Positions 1 to 11,205 of a stretch of 55,003 nt of DNA are shown here, in pieces; position 1 is the stretch's first letter; every line of letters begins with the position of its first letter. Made by a program: the position numbers and the translations under genes. Below the pieces are notes generated by a model. It was given only the letters and a program-made list of their open reading frames with translations, was not told where the DNA came from and ran no database searches. Source of the stretch: Glaciecola sp. UBA983 (GTDB taxonomy: Bacteria > Pseudomonadota > Gammaproteobacteria > Enterobacterales > Alteromonadaceae); assembly GCA_002292215.1 (NCBI GenBank), contig DBBN01000022.1, positions 18,145-73,147 on the forward strand. Reading direction: 5' to 3'.

Positions 1-1017
1 CCAGCCGTATAGATTATCTTGAAGCAAATTAAATAGCATCTCAATGTGTGCATCATCAGAGTTAAGACAGGGAATGTATTGGTACTCTTTACCCCCACTT
101 TCCATGAAATATTCACGATTTTCTTCACCTATTTCTTCTATCGTTTCGAGACAATCTGAGCTAAAGCCCGGACAGATAACCTGCAACGAATGCACACCTT
201 GTTCAGGTAAGGCTTTTAATGTTTCGTCCGTATAGGGAGTGAGCCATTCCTCACGACCGAAACGTGACTGAAAGGTTGTCATATATTCATCAGCTTGAAG
301 CCCTAGTGCTTCGGCAACCAAACGTGTCGTTTTGTAGCATTCACAGTGATAAGGGTCGCCGTTTAATAGATAACGTTTAGGGATCCCATGATATGAAAAA
401 ATCAACTTATCGGTACGACCATGCTTAGCCCAATGAGCTTTAATACTATCAGCCAAACAGCTAATATAACGGGCATCATCGTGATAATGGGAAATAAAGC
501 GTAAATCAGGTAACCAACGACGCTTAGTAAAATCATTCGCCAATGCATCAAATGTTGACCCACTAGTAGAAGCACAATATTGCGGATACAAAGGTAATAC
601 AACGACCTTTCTTGCGCCTTGCTCTAACAATTGATTCATGGCGTTTTCAACGCTTGGCTGACCATAGCGCATTGCATAGCCAACAATGTATTTACCCGGA
701 CTATGTGCATCAAACTTAGCTTGTAACGCGCTTGCTTGATTTTTGGTGTGCGTTAATAACGGTGAGCCATCTTCGGTCCACACCGTTGCGTACGCAGCAG
801 CGGAACGCTTAGGACGAATTTGTAGGATAATCAAGTTAAGGATGCACCACCAAATCAATTTGGGTACTTCAACAACACGCGGATCCGATAAAAATTGCTT
901 TAAATACGGCTTGAGCGCTTGCTTAGTTGGTGCTTCAGGCGTGCCTAAATTACTGACCAATATGCCTATTTTATCTGTTTGTGAATGGGTAAACACCGAA
1001 TTGGATGTGTACTTCAT
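1..1017 (-). CDS. hemH: Ferrochelatase, truncated by window edge
   Basis: Inserts Fe2+ into protoporphyrin IX, the last step of protoheme synthesis, at the cytoplasmic face of the inner membrane. The frame is open for 339 codons from the ATG at 1017 to base 1 with no stop, so only the C-terminal end is missing or very short (the E. coli protein is about 320 residues). Visible family signatures are the N-terminal NLGTPEAPT, the LSDPRVVE stretch, the SYHGIP motif with the metal-handling His at about residue 210, and DCLETIEEI near residue 290 with the conserved Glu. No extra Cys cluster of the Fe-S ferrochelatase type is apparent. It is transcribed leftward, alone on this side of the window. 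The other heme gene here, hemE, lies 13 kb away. Confidence 0.95.
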   Translation of the reverse strand, partial: MKYTSNSVFTHSQTDKIGILVSNLGTPEAPTKQALKPYLKQFLSDPRVVEVPKLIWWCILNLIILQIRPKRSAAAYATVWTEDGSPLLTHTKNQASALQAKFDAHSPGKYIVGYAMRYGQPSVENAMNQLLEQGARKVVVLPLYPQYCASTSGSTFDALANDFTKRRWLPDLRFISHYHDDARYISCLADSIKAHWAKHGRTDKLIFSYHGIPKRYLLNGDPYHCECYKTTRLVAEALGLQADEYMTTFQSRFGREEWLTPYTDETLKALPEQGVHSLQVICPGFSSDCLETIEEIGEENREYFMESGGKEYQYIPCLNSDDAHIEMLFNLLQDNLYGW

Positions 1018-1125
1018 AAATTAATTATCCCACAACTTTATATGATTAAATTCTATCTACCATGTACGTAATATAACGTATTTTGGCTTAGTTTTATTTG
1101 TGCTATCTCGAGTATAATGCGTGCC

Positions 1126-2733
1126 TTATGGCGCATAATATGTCGGCGCACCAAAACCAACTGGCAACCCTAGTGCAAATACCCATACATAAAATAACAA
1201 CGTCCAGCCCAATATAAACACCATTGAATATGGCAACATCATCGCGATCATCGTACCCATTCCGGTATCTTTTTTATATTTCACCGCCATCGCAAGGATC
1301 AAGCCAAAGTAACTCATCATTGGCGAAATGACATTTGTTACAGAATCACCAATACGGTAGGCTGCTTGGATCACCTCTGGTGAATAGCCTACTAGCATTA
1401 ACATAGGCACAAATATGGGGGCGGTCACAGCCCACTGCGCCGACGCACTGCCTAACGACAAGTTCACTACTCCACACATCAGAATAAACAAAATAAAGAT
1501 TTCAGGACCATCAAAGCCAACAGCTTGGATGGCAGCCGCGCCTTTTACTGCAAGCACAGTGCCTAAATTAGTCCATTTAAAAAATGCTACAAACTGCGCA
1601 GCAAAAAATACGAGTGTAATATACAGTCCCATGGTACTCATACTTTTCGCCATTGCATCAATGACATCACGGTCATTATGCATAGTGCCAGCATACTTAC
1701 CATAAACAAAACCGGGGATTGCAAAGGTAATAAAGATAAAGGCAACGATGCCTTTTAAAAATGGCGAGCCAGTGACAGCGTTTGTCTCAGGGTGTCGTAA
1801 AATGCCCCACTCTGGCACGATCGTCAGGGCTAATATTCCCGCTAATAGTAAAAATGACCAACCTGCCATTTTCATTGCATGGCGTTCTTTGGGTGTCGGT
1901 GCTGCTAATGTAGGTTGATCTAACGTTTCTGGCGCATCAGACGGATTGTATTTGCCTAAGCGAGGTTCAACTATGTATTCGGTGACCGCATAGCCCATTG
2001 CAGCAACAACAAAGGTACTGACAAACATCAAATAATAATTGGCTTCAGGGCCTACGATGTAATCTGGATCAATCATTTGTGCCGCTGGTGTCGTTATACC
2101 AGCTAATAACGGATCAATCGTACCTAACAACAAATTAGCTGAATACCCAGCTGATACGCCAGCAAACGCTGCCGCTAATCCCGCTAACGGATGGCGTCCC
2201 AATGAATGAAATATCATGGCAGCAAGTGGAATTAACACCACATAACCTAACTCAGAAGCCGTATTGGAAATGATACCTGCAAAAACGATAATGAACGTGA
2301 CCATTTGTCGCGGAGCATTAAGCACTAATGAACGTAAAATAGTCGACAACAAGCCACTATGTTCAGCAACAGAGACACCTAGCAAGGCAACAAGTACAGT
2401 GCCTAAAGGCGCAAACCCGGTGAAATTAGTGACTAATCCTGTGACAATCTTTTGTAGCCCTTCTGCACTCATGAGTGAGATAACTTCAATCATGCCATCG
2501 GCTTCACGACCTTTGGCGCCTTCTGGGCGTGGATCGACAACCGCAATATCGAACATGCCTAGCAGACCACTCAACAATACAATGAAAATAGATAAAATAG
2601 CGAAAAGCGTAACTGGATGAGGCAGTAAATTCCCTAAAAACTCTACACCATTAAGGAAACGGGCAAACCAACCTGATTGCAGTGGTTGTGAAGGAGATGG
2701 ATTCGATGTCGTTGAATGTGAATTTTCAGCCAT
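1126..2733 (-). CDS. AbgT family transporter
   Basis: Polytopic inner-membrane protein of 535 residues. The hydrophobic pattern shows about 12 membrane segments, starting near residue 40 after a Ser/Pro-rich polar N-terminus. The family includes AbgT (p-aminobenzoyl-glutamate uptake) and MtrF/YdaH (reported antimetabolite efflux). Recognisable stretches are FLGNLLPHPVTLF near the N-terminus, the NTASELGYVVLIPLAAMIF region near residue 155 and the SAGYSANLLLGTIDPLLAG region near residue 195, all typical of this family. It lies downstream of hflC in the same direction, but a strong hairpin at 2776-2811 separates them, so it is probably its own transcription unit. Substrate and direction of transport cannot be read from sequence. 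The N-terminal 20 residues are low complexity. Confidence 0.88.
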   Translation of the reverse strand: MAENSHSTTSNPSPSQPLQSGWFARFLNGVEFLGNLLPHPVTLFAILSIFIVLLSGLLGMFDIAVVDPRPEGAKGREADGMIEVISLMSAEGLQKIVTGLVTNFTGFAPLGTVLVALLGVSVAEHSGLLSTILRSLVLNAPRQMVTFIIVFAGIISNTASELGYVVLIPLAAMIFHSLGRHPLAGLAAAFAGVSAGYSANLLLGTIDPLLAGITTPAAQMIDPDYIVGPEANYYLMFVSTFVVAAMGYAVTEYIVEPRLGKYNPSDAPETLDQPTLAAPTPKERHAMKMAGWSFLLLAGILALTIVPEWGILRHPETNAVTGSPFLKGIVAFIFITFAIPGFVYGKYAGTMHNDRDVIDAMAKSMSTMGLYITLVFFAAQFVAFFKWTNLGTVLAVKGAAAIQAVGFDGPEIFILFILMCGVVNLSLGSASAQWAVTAPIFVPMLMLVGYSPEVIQAAYRIGDSVTNVISPMMSYFGLILAMAVKYKKDTGMGTMIAMMLPYSMVFILGWTLLFYVWVFALGLPVGFGAPTYYAP

Positions 2734-2775
2734 AATGCTTTTATTCCTCTTATTATTTTAGATAAAACAATAGCA

Positions 2776-2811
2776 CAAACCCCTTTAATAATCACTCATT
2801 AAAGGGGTTTG
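2776..2811 (-). terminator. Terminator downstream of hflC
   Basis: A perfect 14-bp inverted repeat (arms 2776-2789 and 2798-2811) surrounds an 8-nt loop. It lies 37 bp beyond the hflC stop and ends 43 bp before the abgT-type gene start. Read leftward it is followed by a broken T-rich stretch (TGCTATTGTTTTA), so it is a good stem with an imperfect tail. It probably ends the hfq-hfl transcript. Confidence 0.75.
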
Positions 2812-2847
2812 GAAAGGGTTACTGACTTGCTATTAGATAACTAAACG

Positions 2848-3735
2848 TTATTTTTTAATCCCATCTTGATTATTCAAGTAATTGAAGAAATCAGAGCTTG
2901 GGTCAACAATCAATATATCCTGTTTGGAGTTAAAGCTGCTACGGTATGCATCCATCGAACGCAAGAAGCTGTAAAACTCTGGATTTTTGGAGTAGGTGTT
3001 CGCATAGATAGATGCGGCTTCTGCATCACCTTGACCGCGTAACTGACGGGCTTTACGCTCCGCATCAGCAAGCATAATAGTCACACGAGCATCCATACCT
3101 GCACGAATCATGTCAGCTTGTTCTTGACCTTCTGAGCGATGTTCACGAGCAACAGCAGCACGTTCAGCACGCATCCGTTGGAAGATTGAGTTAGATACTT
3201 CAAGTGGCAAATTAATTTGCTTCACACGTACATCTACAATCTCAATACCTAGTTCATCAGAACTTTCAGAGGCTTGCTCCATTGCTTCGTTCATTAATTC
3301 TGAACGTTCACCAGAGACAATTTGTGGAATGGTACGAGTACCAAACTCAGAACGAAGACCATTGTTAACTTTTTGCTTCAAAAGCGCTTCAGCTTGTAAA
3401 CGATTACCACCCGTAGATAGATAGTAACGCTCAAAGTCATCAATCCGCCATTTCACATATGAATCAACAATTAAATCTTTTTTCTCAGAAGTAACAAAAC
3501 GATCAGGTGCATCATCTAACGTTTGTACACGTGCATCTAAGTGACGCACGGTATCAATAAAAGGCACTTTAAAATATAAACCTGGGGCAAATACTTTAGT
3601 GATTTCGGTACCGCTATCCTTTTGGACTTTACCAAATTGGATGACAATTGCACGAGTGCCTTCTTTTACAACAAACAATGAACCTGACGCTAAAACACCT
3701 AAGATAACAATGATAGCTATAATTATATTTTTCAT
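2848..3735 (-). CDS. hflC: HflC, SPFH-domain modulator of FtsH
   Basis: With HflK it forms the membrane-anchored HflKC complex that restrains and organises the FtsH AAA protease. An N-terminal signal anchor (residues 2-20, IIIAIIVILGVLASGSLFVV) is followed by VKEGTRAIVIQFGKV, the start of the band-7/SPFH domain. A charged helical C-terminal half contains the AERKARQLRGQGDAEAASIY segment typical of the family. I place the start at the ATG at 3735, not the GTG at 3738: the GGAG sits 7 nt before it and the E. coli protein starts at the matching residue. It follows hflK with only 3 bases between stop and start, implying translational coupling. Length (295 aa) is near the E. coli value (334), slightly short. 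Confidence 0.95.
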   Translation of the reverse strand: MKNIIIAIIVILGVLASGSLFVVKEGTRAIVIQFGKVQKDSGTEITKVFAPGLYFKVPFIDTVRHLDARVQTLDDAPDRFVTSEKKDLIVDSYVKWRIDDFERYYLSTGGNRLQAEALLKQKVNNGLRSEFGTRTIPQIVSGERSELMNEAMEQASESSDELGIEIVDVRVKQINLPLEVSNSIFQRMRAERAAVAREHRSEGQEQADMIRAGMDARVTIMLADAERKARQLRGQGDAEAASIYANTYSKNPEFYSFLRSMDAYRSSFNSKQDILIVDPSSDFFNYLNNQDGIKK

Positions 3736-3738
3736 CAC

Positions 3739-4908
3739 TTATCTCCCAGTTCTTGAATTAGTGCCACGGATATTACTCGTTGGTCGTGAATTACCATTGG
3801 CATCAGGGGTAGCAGCATTTCTTAATCCGTCTAAAGCATTCTGCGTTGTATTCGTAGGCAACGACATATTCGAATTAGTATTTTGGCGATCCATTATTTT
3901 ATCTAATGGTAAATACATCATGCTACCGCCGCCGTTTTGATTATCAACCATAATCTTACTGGTGTTACTGAATAACTCTTCCATCGTCTCTAGATAGATA
4001 CGTTGACGAGTCACTTCAGGGGCAGCTTCGTACTGTGGAAGTAGTTCTTCAAAACGTGACACTTCACCTTGTGCTTCTAAGGTAACGCGTTGTTTATATG
4101 CTGTAGATTCTTCATTCATGCGGTTGACTTGACCACGCGCACGCGGTTCTATTTCACGCGCATAGGCTTCAGCTTCACGGATGAAACGAATTTCATCTTC
4201 TTGTGCCGAAATCGCATCATCAAATGCATCTTTTACTTCTTCTGGTGGACGTGCGTCCTTGAAGTTCATATCGATAATGGATACGCCCATATCGTATGGT
4301 CCGATGATATCCTGCAATTCTTCCCATACTCGCTGACGCGCAACTTCACGACCAGAGGTTAGGATATCATCCATCTGTGAATGACCTACAACATAACGGA
4401 TTGCACTATCCAAAGCTTGCGATAAGCTTTGCTCAGGATTGACAACCGAGAAAATAAATTTCTTAGGATCAACAACACGATATTGCATTTCCATTTGTAC
4501 GCGAACTACGTTTTCATCTTGAGTTAGCATAGAGCCAGCAGAAGATTGATCACGGATAGACTGCACGTCAATGGGTGTTACTTGGTCAATAAACGTTGGC
4601 TTCCATTGTAAACCGGGGTCGACAAGCTTGCTATACTCACCAAAACGTAAAACCACACCACGCTCAGCTTCACGGATAGTATAGAAACCACTGATCACCC
4701 ATACAATTACCATAATACCGATAATCAAAGATAAGCCAATGCCTCCTAAATTAGAAGATGAACCACCGCTGCCATTGCCGCCACCAGATTTAGAAAATTT
4801 ACCAAATAAGTTTTTGAATACATCATCTAAGTCAGGGGGACCTTGGTCGCGGCCGCCTTTGTTTTTCCACGGGTCGTTATTATTACCACCGGGCTCATTC
4901 CAAGCCAT
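3739..4908 (-). CDS. hflK: HflK, SPFH-domain modulator of FtsH
   Basis: Partner of HflC in the HflKC-FtsH complex of the inner membrane. The first 60 residues are Gly/Asn/Asp-rich and cytoplasmic (MAWNEPGGNNNDPW, as in other HflK proteins). One transmembrane helix follows (about 58-80), then REAERGVVLRFGEY opens the SPFH domain, and a long charged coiled region (about 230-300) leads to a low-complexity Asn/Thr/Arg-rich tail. The ATG at 4908 has GGAG seven bases upstream. It lies between hflX (77-bp gap) and hflC (practically contiguous), the standard enterobacterial order. Length 389 is close to the family norm of about 400-420. Confidence 0.95.
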   Translation of the reverse strand: MAWNEPGGNNNDPWKNKGGRDQGPPDLDDVFKNLFGKFSKSGGGNGSGGSSSNLGGIGLSLIIGIMVIVWVISGFYTIREAERGVVLRFGEYSKLVDPGLQWKPTFIDQVTPIDVQSIRDQSSAGSMLTQDENVVRVQMEMQYRVVDPKKFIFSVVNPEQSLSQALDSAIRYVVGHSQMDDILTSGREVARQRVWEELQDIIGPYDMGVSIIDMNFKDARPPEEVKDAFDDAISAQEDEIRFIREAEAYAREIEPRARGQVNRMNEESTAYKQRVTLEAQGEVSRFEELLPQYEAAPEVTRQRIYLETMEELFSNTSKIMVDNQNGGGSMMYLPLDKIMDRQNTNSNMSLPTNTTQNALDGLRNAATPDANGNSRPTSNIRGTNSRTGR

Positions 4909-4985
4909 GTCTACACTCCGTTAAAATTATAAATTCATTATATATACGATATAAAAGCGTAAAAAGTCTTTTTTATCTGTTATTT

Positions 4986-6281
4986 TTATTCATCATTTGG
5001 CATATCGCACTGCGAAAATGCACCGTCATAGCGCTTATCAAGCTGATTCCACACGGTTAAAGGTAAGCGTATGGAGACGATCCAGTTGCCTTCTTTGTCG
5101 TAATGTTCCTGCGTAATACAATGATAGTCATACAATACCCCTCTTATTCTGCCGTCACTTGGCGGGATATTCAAGGTTTGAATTTTCATTGTTTGTACTA
5201 AACATTCAGTAAGGGCTTTTTGTAATAAATCAACCCCTAACCCTTCCTGTGCAGAGATCCATACACGCAGTGGGCGTCCTTCTTCATCATAGTCGATTCG
5301 GGGTGTGACACCTTCAAGACGATCTATTTTGTTACAAATAATTAATTGAGGTATTTCATCGGCATCGATCTCAGTTAAAACATCATTAACCTGAGCCATA
5401 TTCTCGCTGTATTGATCATCGGCATAATCAACCACGTGCACTAATAAATCAGCCTCTTGCGTTTCCTGTAAGGTTGCTTTAAATGCAGCAATAAGGTCAT
5501 GAGGTAAATGTCGGATAAACCCGACTGTATCAGCTAAAATAGCAGTACCTACGTCTGCCAACTCGATTTTACGTAATGTTGGATCGAGTGTCGCAAACAG
5601 TTGATCCGCAGCATACACATTGGCATTAGTAATCGTATTAAATAACGTTGATTTACCGGCATTGGTATAACCCACTAGCGAAATAGTGGGAATTTCATTG
5701 CGCTTGCGTGAACGGCGGCCTTGCTCTCGTTGCTTTTGTACTTTTTCTAGACGCTTTAATATCGTCTTGATCCGCGCTCGTAACAAACGACGATCACTTT
5801 CTAGTTGGGTTTCACCTGGTCCACGTAAACCTATCCCGCCTTTTTGGCGCTCTAAGTGAGTCCAACCACGAATTAATCGTGTTGAAATATGCCGTAACTG
5901 GGCTAACTCAACTTGCAATTTACCTTCATGGGTACGCGCACGCTGGGCAAAAATATCTAAAATAAGTCCTGTTCTATCGATGACTCGACATTGGCACAGT
6001 GCTTCCAGGTTACGCTCTTGAGATGGAGATAGTGCATGGTTAAAAATAACCACATTGGCTTCGAAGGCTTGCACGGCGGCAGCAATTTCTTCTGCTTTAC
6101 CTGATCCTACAAAATATTTAGGGTGCGGGGAAGTACGAGAACCAGTGATGACCTCAGCTGCTGTTACTCCAGCAGACGAGACCAACATCTGTAATTCGTG
6201 TATATCTTCTTTGGTTGAGTCGTCAGCGAAGTCGACATGAACTAGGATTGCCAGTTCACCAGCTGCGTAACGGTCAAACAA
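4986..6281 (-). CDS. hflX: GTPase HflX
   Basis: Ribosome-associated GTPase that splits stalled or heat-damaged 70S ribosomes in E. coli. Order of parts: N-terminal HflX domain (1-110) with ITGSRTSPHPKYFVGSGKA, a linker with the GGIGLRGPGETQLE signature near residue 150, and a G domain from about 200 with the P-loop GYTNAGKST, the DTVGFIRHLP switch region and NKID. The frame opens at a TTG (6281); MFDRYAAGE aligns with the E. coli N-terminus, so a TTG start is the best choice. No strong Shine-Dalgarno is visible before it. It follows hfq by 35 bp. Length 431 is normal. Confidence 0.95.
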   Translation of the reverse strand: MFDRYAAGELAILVHVDFADDSTKEDIHELQMLVSSAGVTAAEVITGSRTSPHPKYFVGSGKAEEIAAAVQAFEANVVIFNHALSPSQERNLEALCQCRVIDRTGLILDIFAQRARTHEGKLQVELAQLRHISTRLIRGWTHLERQKGGIGLRGPGETQLESDRRLLRARIKTILKRLEKVQKQREQGRRSRKRNEIPTISLVGYTNAGKSTLFNTITNANVYAADQLFATLDPTLRKIELADVGTAILADTVGFIRHLPHDLIAAFKATLQETQEADLLVHVVDYADDQYSENMAQVNDVLTEIDADEIPQLIICNKIDRLEGVTPRIDYDEEGRPLRVWISAQEGLGVDLLQKALTECLVQTMKIQTLNIPPSDGRIRGVLYDYHCITQEHYDKEGNWIVSIRLPLTVWNQLDKRYDGAFSQCDMPNDE

Positions 6282-6316
6282 GTGAAACTATCTTATAATG
6301 AGTCACTTAAATGGAT

Positions 6317-6595
<279 letters not shown>

Positions 6596-6650
6596 TTATA
6601 GCCGTTTTAGAATACACAAATAAGTGCATACTGTATAGAGTTATCAGTGA

Positions 6651-7592
6651 TTATTTATTAACCAACTTTAGTATCAGATTAACATTATCCGCTGCAAACG
6701 TATCTAACCAAACGACGTCATCCCAGCCGCGAAGCCATGTTATCTGGCGCTTTGCTAATTGTCTGGTTGCGATAATACCGCGTTCAACCATTTCGGCATG
6801 ACTAAGCTGACCAGATAAATATTGCCACATTTGCCGGTATCCTACACAGCGGATTGCGGGTAAATCCTCAAATAAATCACCACGTTCTATTAATTGTTTG
6901 ACCTCGCCGGCGAAATCTTGTTCTAACATCTGTGTAAAACGCAACGCGATCCTTTCGTGCAATACGCTTCTTTCTTGTGGAGCAATCGCAAATTGAGCAA
7001 CACAATACGGGATCGGGCCACTAGATTCTTGCTGTAACACGGACAAGGGTCTGCCGCTAAGCTGGTAAACTTCTAAGGCACGCGTAATTCGTTGTGGATC
7101 ATTAGGATGAATGCGCGCTGCACAAACCGGATCGATAACGGTTAATTGTGCGTGCATGTGGGGCCAGCCTTTTTCTGTCCCTTGTTCTTCAATCTCTGCA
7201 CGAACACACGCATTACTTGCTGGCAACGTTGATAACCCTTTTACCAACGCATTGTAATACATCATTGTTCCGCCCACTAACACCGGCAACTTATTACGCG
7301 ACAAAATATCTGCAATCAAACGCTCTGCATCGTTACGAAACTGCGATACCGAATACGTCATACCAGGGTCAATAATATCTATCAAATGATGGGGAACTTG
7401 TGCCAATTCTTGGGCCGTAGGTTTCGCCGTGCCAATATCCATAGATTGGTAAATAAGGGCAGAATCAACACTGATTATTTCACAATCGACATGCTTAGCG
7501 AGATCAAGCGCTAATGATGTTTTTCCCGAAGCCGTAGGCCCCATAATAAACACAACTTGCGCTAAGTGGTCTTCACTTGCCACTTGATACAT
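6651..7592 (-). CDS. miaA: tRNA dimethylallyltransferase MiaA
   Basis: Transfers the dimethylallyl group to N6 of A37 in tRNAs reading UNN codons. The P-loop [11 protein letters not shown] is at residues 18-28. The DIGTAKPT (about 52) and PHHLID (about 66) motifs follow, then [14 protein letters not shown] (about 105), and [14 protein letters not shown] near the C-terminus contacts tRNA. Length is 313 (E. coli 316). The ATG abuts the mutL stop (TAA immediately followed by ATG), so the two are translationally coupled. It belongs to the amiB-mutL-miaA-hfq superoperon. Confidence 0.97.
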   Translation of the reverse strand: MYQVASEDHLAQVVFIMGPTASGKTSLALDLAKHVDCEIISVDSALIYQSMDIGTAKPTAQELAQVPHHLIDIIDPGMTYSVSQFRNDAERLIADILSRNKLPVLVGGTMMYYNALVKGLSTLPASNACVRAEIEEQGTEKGWPHMHAQLTVIDPVCAARIHPNDPQRITRALEVYQLSGRPLSVLQQESSGPIPYCVAQFAIAPQERSVLHERIALRFTQMLEQDFAGEVKQLIERGDLFEDLPAIRCVGYRQMWQYLSGQLSHAEMVERGIIATRQLAKRQITWLRGWDDVVWLDTFAADNVNLILKLVNK

Positions 7593-9323
7593 TTAGCTTT
7601 CCTTGGTGCACAGCTGTACCTGTGCTGGTTGAATATGTTGGGCAATGATATGGTACTGCTGCGAACTGGTTAACCCAATAAACCAATGCAATGCTAAAGC
7701 CCGAATAGAAGGGTATTGTGAATCAATAGCAAACAAACTTAACGCTAGTTGCTCATACACATCATCCGTGTGCAACGGAGCAGCTTCTAGTATATCCACA
7801 AATAAACGACTCCACGGCAGCGAGCGTAATAAACTCGGTACCTTTTTTAGTAACCATTTTTGCGCATGATTACCAGCAACATGATGTTCTACTAATAATT
7901 GTGATTGTGTAAATTGAGCTAGTAACTCTGAACTAGCATCGATGTCCACTTTTACTGCGCTAGCAATTGGCAGTAGTAATGGCTGCTGCGTTTCTGATGC
8001 ACTCATTTGCTGCTGTAAATATTTAGCGACGATGCATTGTGAATCACACAACAGTAACTTATCAGTTTGAACTAACACATCATATTGGTTTAGAGACTGC
8101 GTAAGCACTAATACTTGAGTTTGCATGCTACTAGGTTGTTCTGCTACGTGATTTGCGCCACATTGAACACTCAACGGTTGCATTAAGGTTCCGTAATTTG
8201 CTACCGCTTGCTTTGCTAGACCGGCACTCTGCACTCGAGGTTGTTGATACGTTGTTGTCTCTGTATGACGTGATAATGGCTGAATGTAATCATGCTCAAC
8301 AGTAAGTTCATCATAGTTAACCACCGGATTATCGGTAAATGAACGATTCAGTGCGTCGACCAAAGATTGATATAAAAAATCATGTACCACGCGACTATTT
8401 ACAAATCGGACTTCGTGTTTGGCAGGATGCACATTGACATCAACATCGGTATATGGGACTTCAATAAATAGTACATACCCAGGATAATACTGACTATCGA
8501 TTAATCCTTCATAGGCTTGTCTGACGGCATGGTTGATTAATTTATCGCGCATCATGCGGCCATTCACAAAGGTATATTGGGCGTCATTTTGGGTGCGATG
8601 CACCATAGGCTTAGTCAACCATGAGGTTACTTTAATCCCTTGATAATCCCGCTCTACCGCGACACAATCACTAATAAATCCTTTGCCACATATTGCATCA
8701 ATACGTTTTTCAATAGACTGTATAGGTAACTGACGAATGGTTTTGCCGTTATGCGTAAGTTTGAATGCGACTTCATGATGCGACAACGCCATGCGTTTGA
8801 TCAGCTCATCAATGTGCGTAAATTCAGTCTTATGCGTTTTTAAAAATTTACGCCTGGCCGGTGTATTAAAAAATAAATCGACCACATCGACGGTGCTTCC
8901 GTCAGGATGAGCTGCAGGGTTCATAATCACATCCATATCACGGCCTTCACAATGTACCTGCCATGCTTCAGATTGAGTTGCTGGCTTAGAAGTCAAGGTT
9001 AAGCGTGCGACAGAGCTAATACTTGCAAGTGCTTCACCACGAAATCCGAGACTCGCAATTTGTGCCAGATCCTCAATCGATGTGATTTTACTGGTCGCAT
9101 GCCTTGATAAGGCTAACGCTAATTCGTCTTGGACAATCCCACACCCATTATCGGTGATGGTGATCCGTTTTTGCCCGCCTTGTTCGATGTTAATGTCGAT
9201 TTTAGTGGCGCCAGCATCAATGCTGTTTTCAACCAGTTCTTTGACTATAGATGCAGGGCGCTCAACCACCTCACCCGCGGCAATCTGGTTAGCGAGTTGC
9301 GCTGATAATATTTGAATACTCAA
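7593..9323 (-). CDS. mutL: DNA mismatch repair protein MutL
   Basis: GHKL ATPase that links MutS recognition to MutH incision. The N-terminal ATPase domain shows [12 protein letters not shown] (about residues 12-23), [17 protein letters not shown] and [11 protein letters not shown] transducer domain runs to about 330, followed by a variable, Gln-rich linker and a C-terminal dimerisation domain (about 390-576). I do not see the DQHAx2Ex4E endonuclease motif, which fits the methyl-directed gammaproteobacterial type. At 576 residues it is shorter than E. coli MutL (615), mainly in the linker. The frame opens with TTG at 9323; [14 protein letters not shown] aligns with the E. coli start, so this TTG is probably real. 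The upstream amiB stop is 5 bases away. Confidence 0.96.
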   Translation of the reverse strand: MSIQILSAQLANQIAAGEVVERPASIVKELVENSIDAGATKIDINIEQGGQKRITITDNGCGIVQDELALALSRHATSKITSIEDLAQIASLGFRGEALASISSVARLTLTSKPATQSEAWQVHCEGRDMDVIMNPAAHPDGSTVDVVDLFFNTPARRKFLKTHKTEFTHIDELIKRMALSHHEVAFKLTHNGKTIRQLPIQSIEKRIDAICGKGFISDCVAVERDYQGIKVTSWLTKPMVHRTQNDAQYTFVNGRMMRDKLINHAVRQAYEGLIDSQYYPGYVLFIEVPYTDVDVNVHPAKHEVRFVNSRVVHDFLYQSLVDALNRSFTDNPVVNYDELTVEHDYIQPLSRHTETTTYQQPRVQSAGLAKQAVANYGTLMQPLSVQCGANHVAEQPSSMQTQVLVLTQSLNQYDVLVQTDKLLLCDSQCIVAKYLQQQMSASETQQPLLLPIASAVKVDIDASSELLAQFTQSQLLVEHHVAGNHAQKWLLKKVPSLLRSLPWSRLFVDILEAAPLHTDDVYEQLALSLFAIDSQYPSIRALALHWFIGLTSSQQYHIIAQHIQPAQVQLCTKES

Positions 9324-9328
9324 CGCCG

Positions 9329-10663
9329 TTAACCCCGAGGAATGACAAGTTTTTGATTCACCGTCAATGAATTTTCAGTTAAATTATTAACTCGTTTAAT
9401 ATGTTCAATACTCGTGTCATAGCGTCGCGCTATTTTAAACAATGACTCGCCAGATTTGACGACATGCTGAATATCGGTTTTTTGTTCAAGACGAGACCAT
9501 AACGTGCCATTGGGTGGATAAATTTTAAAATATTTTTCTAACCCAATAAAAATTGCATCAGCCAGTCGTTGACGATATTTGGACCAGTTTAAATTCTTTT
9601 CTTCCATCGGATTCGAAATAAACCCGACTTCGACTAAAATGGATGGAATATCTTGGGCAGTTAAAACCGCTAGTGATGCATATTGGCGGTCTTTTTTATG
9701 CATTTGTGTGACTTTCTTTAATTCTTTGATAATGTAATCACTGGCCTCATAACTACTTTTTCGTGCGCCTTCTTTAGTCATATCCAATATAGTTCGCACA
9801 AACCCTAAATCATCGTCGCTCTGAGCAATGACCGTACTCGCGCCACTTAGTAGTTCTGATTGGCGCGATTTATTTTCTAACAGACGAGCAAACTCGGTAT
9901 TTGAGCGACGTTCATTAATTGTCCACACCGAAGCACCGCGAGGTTGTGGAGTATGAAATGCGTCGGCATGAATCGAGATTAATAAATCGGCTTTTTTCTC
10001 ACGCGCCATTAAGGGTCGTTGTGATGGTGAAATATAATAATCACCTTCACGAGTTAACACTGCTCGCATCCCTTTTTCAGCATTAATACGTTTTTGTAAT
10101 TTTTTAGCTATCGCCAAAGTGATGTGCTTTTCGTATGTCCCTTTAGGCCCAATTGAACCGGGGTCACGTCCTCCATGTCCTGCATCAAGCGCGATAATAA
10201 TATCGTCATCACGTTGTGATTGACGTCCCGTAATCATAGTTAAAGACTGTGGTTGCGGATCGTCAAATTTAAGAAGTAAATAAGGTCCATCTTTGTGCGT
10301 GACAGTGGTCACCTCATAATCCAATAGCTCGGCCACTTCAAACACAAATCGCGTGTCATTACTTGTTTTAGGTTTGGAGTTACGCACACGTTGAATTAAG
10401 TCATCTGCAGATTTAGCTTGGTAATCCGCGGTTCCTTTGGCATCCCTAATATCAACGACCACTCGATTAGGATTTTTTAAGGTGAAGTGGCTCACTTTGG
10501 CTGCTTTAGTCAGTTTAATCATAGCTTGAGCGCCAGAATCAGGATTAGATATCTGCACCCGTTGAATAGTGGTCTCAGCATAAGTATCAAAGCTAAACAG
10601 CGCTCCATTGAGCAGCAAGAGACTCAGTAATAATGGTTTCATAAACGCTTGAATCTTGAACAT
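9329..10663 (-). CDS. amiB: N-acetylmuramoyl-L-alanine amidase with LysM
   Basis: Periplasmic zinc amidase that cleaves septal peptidoglycan during daughter cell separation. Parts: signal peptide (about 1-28, ending TYA-ET; an internal Met at residue 8 is an alternative start), AMIN domain (about 30-120) for septal targeting, and Amidase_3 domain (about 150-375) with [12 protein letters not shown] (zinc His), the [17 protein letters not shown] segment and [10 protein letters not shown] with the catalytic Glu. One C-terminal LysM repeat follows (about 400-443, [17 protein letters not shown]). The ATG abuts the tsaE stop. The C-terminal LysM is common in AmiB of Vibrio and Shewanella-like bacteria. 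Confidence 0.94.
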   Translation of the reverse strand: MFKIQAFMKPLLLSLLLLNGALFSFDTYAETTIQRVQISNPDSGAQAMIKLTKAAKVSHFTLKNPNRVVVDIRDAKGTADYQAKSADDLIQRVRNSKPKTSNDTRFVFEVAELLDYEVTTVTHKDGPYLLLKFDDPQPQSLTMITGRQSQRDDDIIIALDAGHGGRDPGSIGPKGTYEKHITLAIAKKLQKRINAEKGMRAVLTREGDYYISPSQRPLMAREKKADLLISIHADAFHTPQPRGASVWTINERRSNTEFARLLENKSRQSELLSGASTVIAQSDDDLGFVRTILDMTKEGARKSSYEASDYIIKELKKVTQMHKKDRQYASLAVLTAQDIPSILVEVGFISNPMEEKNLNWSKYRQRLADAIFIGLEKYFKIYPPNGTLWSRLEQKTDIQHVVKSGESLFKIARRYDTSIEHIKRVNNLTENSLTVNQKLVIPRG

Positions 10664-11185
10664 TTACGCTTGCACCTTTTTCAGGATGTGTTGACCAATA
10701 TGACTCAGTGCCAAACATTCCATGACTCTTTGTTCATACTGCGACCCAAGCTGTGCAGGGTTAGTGTCATTTACATCATGTGCTAGCAAACCAAGATTGA
10801 TATGTACATCTGCAGGCGGTAGGCACCCCTCACCTTTGTTTGGCCATTCAATTAAGCATAGGTTATTTCCGACAAAATAGTCGCGTATTCCCATAAATTC
10901 TAATTCTTGCGCATCGCCTAGTCGGTATAAATCAAAATGATATATTTGCCGTGACCCTATTTCGTAAGGTTCTACCAGAGTATAGGTTGGGCTTTTAACA
11001 GAGCCAACATGCCCCATAGCTTGCAATAAATAGCGACTAAATGTCGTTTTCCCTGCGCCTAAATCCCCTTCTAAATAAATACATATCCCTTGATCTTGCA
11101 ATGACGCATCCACTAATGCCGTGGCAATTCGCTGTGCTAGTTGCGCGGTGGCAACTTCATTTTCAAGCTTAAATTCAATATGCAT
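10664..11185 (-). CDS. tsaE: tRNA t6A synthesis ATPase TsaE
   Basis: ATPase partner of TsaB/TsaD in N6-threonylcarbamoyladenosine (t6A37) formation. The P-loop [14 protein letters not shown] lies at about residues 39-52. [11 protein letters not shown] (about 80) and [17 protein letters not shown] (about 97), followed by LIEWPNKGE, are the other signature motifs. Length is 173 (E. coli 153), the surplus being at the C-terminus. It lies 20 bp after nnr and is contiguous with amiB, the widely conserved nnr-tsaE-amiB order. No clear Shine-Dalgarno precedes the ATG. Confidence 0.96.
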   Translation of the reverse strand: MHIEFKLENEVATAQLAQRIATALVDASLQDQGICIYLEGDLGAGKTTFSRYLLQAMGHVGSVKSPTYTLVEPYEIGSRQIYHFDLYRLGDAQELEFMGIRDYFVGNNLCLIEWPNKGEGCLPPADVHINLGLLAHDVNDTNPAQLGSQYEQRVMECLALSHIGQHILKKVQA

Positions 11186-11205
11186 TTTGAAGGAGTCTTT
11201 TCCAT

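Noticed and set aside
2264..2620. Sizeable + strand frame opposite the AbgT-type gene
   Set aside because: Its translation is low-complexity and is the antisense shadow of a conserved membrane protein.
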